This document shows positions 58,101 to 64,000 of a DNA stretch of 64,000 nt, piece after piece. The stretch comes from Enterococcus pseudoavium NBRC 100491. GTDB lineage: Bacteria > Bacillota > Bacilli > Lactobacillales > Enterococcaceae. The notes under the pieces are model-generated. The model did no database searches and had not been told where the DNA came from. It saw nothing but the letters and a program-made list of their open reading frames with translations. How positions within the stretch are numbered: the first letter of the stretch is position 1; each line of letters opens with the position of its first letter. The position numbers and the translations under genes are program-made. Where the stretch lies: positions 62,001-126,000 of the forward strand of contig NZ_BCQF01000001.1 of assembly GCF_001544295.1 (NCBI RefSeq), read 5' to 3'.

Positions 58101-58723
58101 TATGCAAGCACCTCCTCAATTTGAGTAAGAGCGGTTTGCGTTGCTAAGATTTTTTCATTAGCGACTACATCTAATACAGTAACGTTGTTTGAAGTAGTAA
58201 CAGTTACGTTTGCTAAGTTACGAGCAGCAAGGCCTGCAACTTCGTTTTCTGTTTCTAAAACAACCAATACTTTAGAATTGATAGACAAGTTAGCTAAAAC
58301 TTGTTTGAATTCTTTTGTCTTAGGAGCGTCAAAGCTTAAAGCGTCAACAGCAACTAAGTTATTTTCAGCAACTTTTTCTGATAAAACAGATTTGATTGCT
58401 AAGCGACGAACTTTTTTAGGAAGTTTGTAGCTGTATGAACGTGGTGTAGGTCCGAAGACAACGCCACCTCCACGCCATTGTGGTGAACGGATAGAACCTT
58501 GACGAGCACGTCCAGTCCCTTTTTGACGCCATGGTTTGCGACCACCGCCACGAACTGCGCTACGATTTTTCACAGCGTGTGTTCCTTGTCTTAATGAAGC
58601 GCGTTGCATAACGATTGCATCGTAAACAACACTTTCATTTGGTTCGATTCCGAAGATTTCTTCATTTAAAGTGATGTCACCGTTTTGAGTTCCATCTTGT
58701 TTGAATAATGCTACAGTTGGCAT
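58100..58723 (-). CDS. rplD: 50S ribosomal protein L4
   Basis: A 207-residue protein with the long tunnel loop ([34 protein letters not shown]). In several bacteria L4 represses its own operon through the S10 leader. Between rplC and rplW. Confidence 0.98.
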   Translation of the reverse strand: MPTVALFKQDGTQNGDITLNEEIFGIEPNESVVYDAIVMQRASLRQGTHAVKNRSAVRGGGRKPWRQKGTGRARQGSIRSPQWRGGGVVFGPTPRSYSYKLPKKVRRLAIKSVLSEKVAENNLVAVDALSFDAPKTKEFKQVLANLSINSKVLVVLETENEVAGLAARNLANVTVTTSNNVTVLDVVANEKILATQTALTQIEEVLA

Positions 58724-58751
58724 TCCTTAGTTCCTCCTTTCCTCTAACTAA

Positions 58752-59381
58752 TTATTTAGCTTTCACAGCTGATTTGATAGTGATTAAAGATTTTTTAGCG
58801 CCAGGAACGTTTCCTTTAACTAAGATAACGTTGCGTTCAACGTCAACACGAACAATTTCAAGATTTTGAATTGTTACGCGATTGCCACCCATACGGCCAG
58901 CAAGTTTTTTATTTTTAAATACACGGTTCGGTGCAACAGGACCCATAGATCCAGGACGACGATGGTAACGAGAACCGTGAGCCATTGGGCCGCGACTTTG
59001 TCCGTGACGTTTGATAACGCCTTGGAATCCTTTACCTTTAGTCGTTCCGGTAACATCAATGATGTCTCCAGCTTGGAAAGTATCAACTTTCACTTCTTTA
59101 CCTACTTCATAGTCTCCTAGCTCAACATCTTTGAATTCTCGAATGAAGCGCTTAGGAGCCGTGTTTGCTTTTGCAACATGACCTTTCGCAGGTTTGTTAG
59201 ACAAAACTTCACGCATATCTTGGTAACCTAATTGAACAGCTTCGTAGCCATCGTTTTCCATTGTTTTAACTTGTAAAACAACGTTTGGAGTAGCTTCGAT
59301 AACAGTAACTGGAATAAGTTCGCCAGATTCTGTGAAGATTTGTGTCATTCCCACTTTTTTCCCTAAGATTCCTTTGGTCAT
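58752..59381 (-). CDS. rplC: 50S ribosomal protein L3
   Basis: A 209-residue protein: [20 protein letters not shown] and [20 protein letters not shown], with the loop [19 protein letters not shown] that reaches the peptidyl transferase centre. Between rpsJ and rplD. Confidence 0.98.
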   Translation of the reverse strand: MTKGILGKKVGMTQIFTESGELIPVTVIEATPNVVLQVKTMENDGYEAVQLGYQDMREVLSNKPAKGHVAKANTAPKRFIREFKDVELGDYEVGKEVKVDTFQAGDIIDVTGTTKGKGFQGVIKRHGQSRGPMAHGSRYHRRPGSMGPVAPNRVFKNKKLAGRMGGNRVTIQNLEIVRVDVERNVILVKGNVPGAKKSLITIKSAVKAK

Positions 59382-59402
59382 GATTACACCTCCATCTTCT
59401 TA

Positions 59403-59711
59403 TTATAGTTTGATTTCAATATTCACACCTGATGGTAAGTCAAGCTTCATTAAAGCATCAACTGTCTTCGGTGTTGGGTTCACAATGTCAATCAGACGTT
59501 TGTGAGTACGCATTTCGAATTGTTCGCGTGAATCTTTGTATTTATGAGTCGCACGGATTACAGTGTAAAGACTGCGTTCAGTCGGTAATGGAATTGGACC
59601 TGAAACGCTAGCTCCAGTTCTTTTTGCAGTTTCCACGATTTTATCCGCTGATTGATCTAAAATACCATGTTCATACGCTTTTAAACGGATACGAATTTTT
59701 TGTTTTGCCAT
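59403..59711 (-). CDS. rpsJ: 30S ribosomal protein S10
   Basis: A 102-residue protein ([38 protein letters not shown]), also a NusB partner in antitermination. ATG at 59711 follows AAGGAGGG; the in-frame extension through the leader is not coding. It is the first gene of the S10-spc-alpha operon; substitutions in its tip loop confer tigecycline resistance in enterococci. Confidence 0.98.
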   Translation of the reverse strand: MAKQKIRIRLKAYEHGILDQSADKIVETAKRTGASVSGPIPLPTERSLYTVIRATHKYKDSREQFEMRTHKRLIDIVNPTPKTVDALMKLDLPSGVNIEIKL

Positions 59712-59877
59712 CTTGTTCCCTCCTTCGCCTATTTTAAAAGTAGACATAGCTCCACGAAAATCTCCGTCACGCTCGTTCGTGGCAAAGCGTCCGGGCGTGT
59801 CGCAACCTCTCGTTTCAAAGCCGACGGATTCTTTTTCAGAACCCCCCAGTGATATCTGCACCTCTGCAAACAGCACC
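59712..59877 (-). promoter_or_regulatory. Structured leader of the S10 operon
   Basis: About 165 nt of GC-richer untranslated leader lie between the promoter and rpsJ. Local inverted pieces (for example CCACGAA...TTCGTGG at 59749-59781, and GGACGC/GCGTGAC-type pairings) suggest a folded RNA. In other bacteria such leaders bind L4 and regulate the operon. The rest of the 59712-60156 gap holds the promoter and the tuf terminator. Confidence 0.5.
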
Positions 59878-59883
59878 TTTATG

Positions 59884-59912
59884 ATTATATTACATGAGGC
59901 CTACGATTGCAA
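59884..59912 (-). promoter_or_regulatory. Promoter of the S10-spc-alpha operon
   Basis: -35 TTGCAA (59907-59912), exactly 17 nt, -10 TATAAT (59884-59889), facing rpsJ. Confidence 0.8.
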
Positions 59913-60094
59913 GGATTTTCTAACAGTATTTCTTTTTTCTGTTCCATTTTCAGAAAACAACCTTTTCCACTACCTATTTTGATTCTCTCTCCGTTACTAA
60001 ACAATATGTATTGTTCCACTTTTTTTGGTTTTAGTAAACACACGAAACCTTCACTAATCCCTCTATACAAAGAAAAATTTTTTATTGCATAAAA

Positions 60095-60124
60095 AAAGAG
60101 TCACCGACAAGTCGGTGACTCTTT
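60095..60124 (-). terminator. Terminator of tuf (str operon)
   Basis: A 14-bp perfect stem AAAGAGTCACCGAC with an AA between the arms, followed on the minus strand by TTTTTTT counting the arm. It lies about 33 nt past the tuf stop. Confidence 0.93.
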
Positions 60125-60156
60125 ACGTCCGAGCATAATTTGGTTTGTAAGGTTGA

Positions 60157-61344
60157 TTAAGCTTTGATTGTAGTTACAACGCCTGAACCAACAGTACGTC
60201 CGCCTTCACGAATAGAGAAACGAGTTCCGTCTTCGATCGCGATTGGGTGGATTAATTCAACTTCCATAGTTACGTTATCACCAGGCATTACCATTTCAGT
60301 ACCTTCTGGTAGATCAACAACACCAGTTACGTCAGTTGTACGGAAGTAGAACTGAGGACGGTAGTTAGTGAAGAACGGAGTGTGACGCCCGCCTTCTTCT
60401 TTAGTTAAAACGTAAACTTCTGCAGAGAATTTTGTATGTGGAGTGATTGAAGCTGGTTTAGCCAATACTTGTCCACGTTGGATGTCTTCACGTGCAACAC
60501 CACGTAATAATGCACCGATGTTATCGCCTGCTTCAGCGTAGTCTAACAATTTACGGAACATTTCAACACCTGTAACAGTTGTTTTAGCAGTTTCTTCAGC
60601 GATACCTACGATTTCAACTTCGTCACCAACGCGAACTTGTCCACGTTCAACACGACCAGTTGCAACAGTACCACGACCAGTGATTGAGAATACGTCTTCG
60701 ACTGGCATCATGAATGGTTTGTCAGTATCACGAACTGGTGTTGGGATGTATTCGTCAACAGCAGCCATTAATTCTAAGATTTTTTCTTCGTATGAAGGGT
60801 CGCCTTCTAAAGCTTTCAAAGCTGAACCAGCGATAACTGGAGTGTCGTCGCCTGGGAAATCGTATTCTGACAATAAGTCACGAACTTCCATTTCAACTAA
60901 TTCTAGTAATTCTTCGTCATCAACCATATCCATTTTGTTTAAGAATACAACGATGTAAGGAACACCAACGTTACGAGATAACAAGATGTGTTCACGTGTT
61001 TGAGGCATAGGGCCATCAGCAGCAGATACTACTAAGATAGCTCCGTCCATTTGAGCAGCACCAGTGATCATGTTTTTAACGTAGTCCGCGTGTCCTGGGC
61101 AGTCAACGTGAGCATAGTGACGGTTTTCAGTTTCGTATTCAACGTGAGCAGTGTTGATAGTGATTCCGCGTTCACGTTCTTCTGGAGCACCATCGATTTG
61201 AGCGTAGTCCATAGCTGTCGCTCCGCCTTTTTTAGCAAGTACAGTTGTAATTGCAGCAGTTAAAGTTGTTTTACCATGGTCAACGTGTCCGATAGTACCA
61301 ATGTTAACATGGGGTTTTGAACGGTCAAATTTTTCTTTAGCCAT
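60157..61344 (-). CDS. tuf: Elongation factor Tu
   Basis: A 395-residue GTPase that delivers aminoacyl-tRNA. G1 [13 protein letters not shown] near residue 19, DCPGHADY (G3 with the catalytic His), [10 protein letters not shown] (G4), then two beta-barrel domains ending [14 protein letters not shown]. It is the last gene of the str operon here, about 165 nt after fusA, with a leader hairpin and a strong terminator. Confidence 0.98.
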   Translation of the reverse strand: MAKEKFDRSKPHVNIGTIGHVDHGKTTLTAAITTVLAKKGGATAMDYAQIDGAPEERERGITINTAHVEYETENRHYAHVDCPGHADYVKNMITGAAQMDGAILVVSAADGPMPQTREHILLSRNVGVPYIVVFLNKMDMVDDEELLELVEMEVRDLLSEYDFPGDDTPVIAGSALKALEGDPSYEEKILELMAAVDEYIPTPVRDTDKPFMMPVEDVFSITGRGTVATGRVERGQVRVGDEVEIVGIAEETAKTTVTGVEMFRKLLDYAEAGDNIGALLRGVAREDIQRGQVLAKPASITPHTKFSAEVYVLTKEEGGRHTPFFTNYRPQFYFRTTDVTGVVDLPEGTEMVMPGDNVTMEVELIHPIAIEDGTRFSIREGGRTVGSGVVTTIKA

Positions 61345-61388
61345 TTAAAATGTTCCTCCTAGATATATGAGATTAGTTTTTTTATCTG

Positions 61389-61428
61389 ATAGGTCCGCGG
61401 TACATACGCACCGCGAGCCCATATCATC
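61389..61428 (-). promoter_or_regulatory. Leader hairpin upstream of tuf
   Basis: TGATA, GG and CGCGGT on one side pair with ACCGCG, CC and TATCA on the other, around an 8-nt loop, with small internal loops. There is no U-tract, so it is more likely a processing or regulatory hairpin than a terminator. Confidence 0.5.
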
Positions 61429-61510
61429 AGTTAGTTATTTTACATGAAATACTTTTAAAAATACAGCTCTTTTCGTAGAAACCAAGTGATCTACAATCGA
61501 CCTTTAAGAA

Positions 61511-63595
61511 TTATTCAGCTTTGCCGCCGTTTTTCTTAATGATTTCTTCTTGAACTGATTTCGGTACATCTTCATAGTGGTCAAAGACCATCATGAATGT
61601 TCCACGTCCTTGAGTAGAAGAACGAAGCGTAGTTGCGTAACCAAACATTTCAGCTAACGGCACAATTGCGTTAACGATTTGTGAGTTACCATGTGCTTCC
61701 ATTCCTTCAACACGTCCACGACGAGCAGTCACGTGACCCATTACATCACCTAAGTAATCTTCTGGAACAGTAATCGTAACTTTCATCATCGGTTCAAGGA
61801 TTGATGGGCTAGCTTTCTTCGCAGCAGCACGTAGCGCCATAGAAGCAGCTACACGGAAGGCAGTTTCATTTGAATCGACATCATGGTATGAACCATCATA
61901 AAGCTTAGCTTTAATGTCAACTAATGGGTAACCAGCCAAGACACCGTTTGCCATCGCATCTTCTAATCCTTTTTCAACAGCTGGGATGTATTCACGAGGA
62001 ACCACACCACCGACAATTGCGTTTTCGAATTCGAAGCCAGCACCTTCTTCGTTTGGTGTAAATTCGATCCATACGTGACCGTATTGACCTTTACCACCAG
62101 ACTGACGTACAAACTTACCTTCTGCATTAGTAGCCGCGCGGAATGTTTCACGATAAGATACTTGAGGCGCACCTACGTTAGCATCCACTTTAAATTCACG
62201 ACGCATACGGTCAACCAATACGTCCAAGTGAAGTTCACCCATACCAGCGATAACAGTTTCGCCAGTTTCAACGTTTGTTTCAACGCGGAATGAAGGATCT
62301 TCTTCAGCAAGTTTTTGTAAAGCAACACCCATTTTATCTTGGTCAGCTTTTGATTTAGGTTCAACAGCAACTTCGATAACCGGATCAGGGAATTCAATTG
62401 ATTCTAAGATAACTGGTGATTTTTCGTCACACAAAGTATCTCCTGTTGTTGTATCTTTCAATCCAACAGCAGCAGCGATATCGCCTGAATAAACTGTTTC
62501 AATCTCTTTACGTGTATTCGCGTGCATTTGTAGGATACGTCCAATACGTTCACGTTTCCCTTTAGAAGCGTTCAGTACGTAAGAACCTGAGTTCAAGATA
62601 CCTGAATAAACACGGAAGAAAGTTAGACGACCTACGAACGGGTCAGTCATTACTTTAAACGCTAGAGATGAGAATGGAGCTGAATCGTCAGCTGGACGTT
62701 CAGTTTCTTCATCAGTTTTAGGGTTAAAACCTTTAATCGCAGGTACATCAGTAGGTGCTGGAAGATAGTCAATGACTGCATCCAACATCAATTGAACACC
62801 TTTGTTCTTGAAGGCTGAACCACATAAAACTGGATAGAAATCTACTGCTAAAGTAGCATTACGGATACCCGCTTTTAATTCTTCTTCAGTGATTTCTTCA
62901 CCTTCCAAGAATTTCATCATTAAGTCTTCATCAGTATCAGCAACTGCTTCAACTAATTTTTCACGCCATTCTTCAGCTTGCGCTTTGTACTCTTCAGGAA
63001 TTTCAGTTTCTTGAATTTCAGTTCCTAAATCGTTTGTGTAGATTTCTGCTTTCATTTTGACTAAGTCAATAATTCCAGTGAAATCATCTTCCGCACCAAT
63101 TGGTAATTGGATTGGATGAGCGTTTGCTTGTAAGCGATCATGTAAAGTACTTACTGAGTATAGGAAGTCAGCACCAATTTTGTCCATTTTGTTACAGAAT
63201 ACGATACGTGGAACGCCGTATTCTGTCGCTTGACGCCATACAGTTTCTGTTTGTGGTTCTACACCTGATTGTGAGTCCAATACAGTAACTGCACCATCAA
63301 GTACACGTAATGAACGTTGAACTTCGATTGTGAAGTCCACGTGTCCTGGTGTATCAATGATATTTACGCGGTGACCCTTCCATTGCGCTGTTGTAGCAGC
63401 AGAAGTAATTGTGATACCACGTTCTTGTTCTTGTTCCATCCAGTCCATTTGAGAAGCGCCTTCGTGGGTTTCTCCAATTTTATGGATTTTACCAGTGTAG
63501 TATAAGACACGCTCTGTTGTTGTTGTTTTACCAGCGTCAACGTGAGCCATGATCCCGATATTACGAGTATTATCTAGAGAAAATTCTCTTGCCAT
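61511..63595 (-). CDS. fusA: Elongation factor G
   Basis: A 694-residue translocase GTPase. G1 [33 protein letters not shown], then domains II-V with [16 protein letters not shown] near the end. It moves tRNA and mRNA after peptide transfer and helps recycle ribosomes. It is the target of fusidic acid. Between rpsG and tuf. Confidence 0.98.
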   Translation of the reverse strand: MAREFSLDNTRNIGIMAHVDAGKTTTTERVLYYTGKIHKIGETHEGASQMDWMEQEQERGITITSAATTAQWKGHRVNIIDTPGHVDFTIEVQRSLRVLDGAVTVLDSQSGVEPQTETVWRQATEYGVPRIVFCNKMDKIGADFLYSVSTLHDRLQANAHPIQLPIGAEDDFTGIIDLVKMKAEIYTNDLGTEIQETEIPEEYKAQAEEWREKLVEAVADTDEDLMMKFLEGEEITEEELKAGIRNATLAVDFYPVLCGSAFKNKGVQLMLDAVIDYLPAPTDVPAIKGFNPKTDEETERPADDSAPFSSLAFKVMTDPFVGRLTFFRVYSGILNSGSYVLNASKGKRERIGRILQMHANTRKEIETVYSGDIAAAVGLKDTTTGDTLCDEKSPVILESIEFPDPVIEVAVEPKSKADQDKMGVALQKLAEEDPSFRVETNVETGETVIAGMGELHLDVLVDRMRREFKVDANVGAPQVSYRETFRAATNAEGKFVRQSGGKGQYGHVWIEFTPNEEGAGFEFENAIVGGVVPREYIPAVEKGLEDAMANGVLAGYPLVDIKAKLYDGSYHDVDSNETAFRVAASMALRAAAKKASPSILEPMMKVTITVPEDYLGDVMGHVTARRGRVEGMEAHGNSQIVNAIVPLAEMFGYATTLRSSTQGRGTFMMVFDHYEDVPKSVQEEIIKKNGGKAE

Positions 63596-63675
63596 TTCTT
63601 TGTTTGCTCCTCTCTTAAATTAAGTTAACATTGTTGGGCCAGACATTCTGCTGACCTTCGCCAGCAGGAAAAATC

Positions 63676-64000
63676 TTACCAACGATAATGAGCAAATGCA
63701 CGGTTGGCTTCCGCCATTTTGTGTGTATCTTCGCGTTTTTTCACAGAAGCACCAGTGTTGTTAGCTGCATCCATGATTTCTTTCGCCAAGCGTTCTTCCA
63801 TTGTATGTTCGCCACGTAAACGAGCGAAGTTTACAACCCAACGCAAACCTAAAGTAGTACGACGTTCTGGACGTACTTCAACAGGGACTTGATAGTTAGA
63901 ACCCCCAACACGGCGAGCTTTAACTTCTAATACAGGCATGATGTTTTCCATTGCTTGTTCGAAAACTTCCAATGGATCATTTCCTGTTGATTCTTTGATT
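63676..64000 (-). CDS. rpsG: 30S ribosomal protein S7, N-terminus cut by window edge
   Basis: The C-terminal 107 residues are visible ([20 protein letters not shown] ... [14 protein letters not shown]). The frame is open to the right edge, and the missing part is about 49 residues compared with the normal 156. S7 organises the 16S 3' domain. fusA follows after about 80 nt. Confidence 0.96.
   Translation of the reverse strand, partial: IKESTGNDPLEVFEQAMENIMPVLEVKARRVGGSNYQVPVEVRPERRTTLGLRWVVNFARLRGEHTMEERLAKEIMDAANNTGASVKKREDTHKMAEANRAFAHYRW

Noticed and set aside
59712-59876. In-frame N-terminal extension of S10
   Set aside because: It covers the leader RNA, matches no S10 protein and lacks an SD; S10 starts at 59711.

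Overview
The window is ordinary low-to-mid-GC Firmicutes chromosome, almost certainly an Enterococcus (Lactobacillales). The evidence is the combination of an EfrAB-type heterodimeric ABC exporter, a fused GshF glutathione synthetase, a large YhgE/Pip phage-infection protein near alr, an acyl carrier protein paired with plsX, an S10-spc-alpha ribosomal cluster without map between adk and infA, and a structured element just downstream of rplQ that matches the L17 downstream element of lactic acid bacteria. The species cannot be fixed from sequence alone. No rRNA, tRNA, CRISPR, prophage or insertion sequence was seen. Nearly all genes are on the minus strand, so the window reads against the direction of transcription.

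Layout, left to right. 1-13,100: a MarR regulator with the start of an ABC exporter, a KimA-like potassium importer, the YhgE/Pip protein, a small oxidoreductase/GNAT operon, efrA-efrB and an Mga-like regulator. 13,300-14,140: a decayed XRE regulator next to an intact small membrane protein and an orphan hairpin. 14,140-20,700: acpS-alr-ndoA, cshA with a long structured leader, murF and ddl (cell wall and RNA metabolism). 20,800-26,130: UPF0178, a phosphoesterase, a plus-strand pair (unknown helical protein plus LOG-family protein), gshF and a tiny His/Cys-rich plus-strand gene. 26,135-38,560: ftsY, a HAD phosphatase, smc, rnc, acp, plsX, recG, fakA and an Asp23-family gene; this is the conserved SRP receptor / chromosome condensation / RNase III / phospholipid block. 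38,880-41,960: plus-strand rpmB and yfhO. 42,000-45,400: truA and the ecfA1-ecfA2-ecfT vitamin-transport energising module. 45,540-59,710: the complete S10-spc-alpha operon, read from rpsJ to rplQ. 60,157-64,000: tuf, fusA and a truncated rpsG (str operon).

The genes are mainly core: translation, protein export (SecY, FtsY), cell-wall precursor synthesis (Alr, Ddl and MurF act in sequence: D-Ala, D-Ala-D-Ala, then addition to the UDP-MurNAc tripeptide), lipid synthesis (AcpS activates ACP; PlsX and FakA feed acyl-phosphate to phospholipid) and RNA processing. Many starts were moved inward to the codon that follows a good Shine-Dalgarno (SD) sequence, including TTG starts for smc and cshA and GTG starts for kimA, ddl, infA, rplQ, rplN, rplR and fakA.

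No spectacular new system is evident. The most interesting items are RNA-level and small-gene features: the folded leader of cshA, the hairpin at the very 5' end of the truA message, nested inverted repeats before efrA, an MazF-type toxin without its antitoxin, the broken XRE regulator with its surviving partner, and a 66-residue His/Cys-rich protein with its own SD and terminator.
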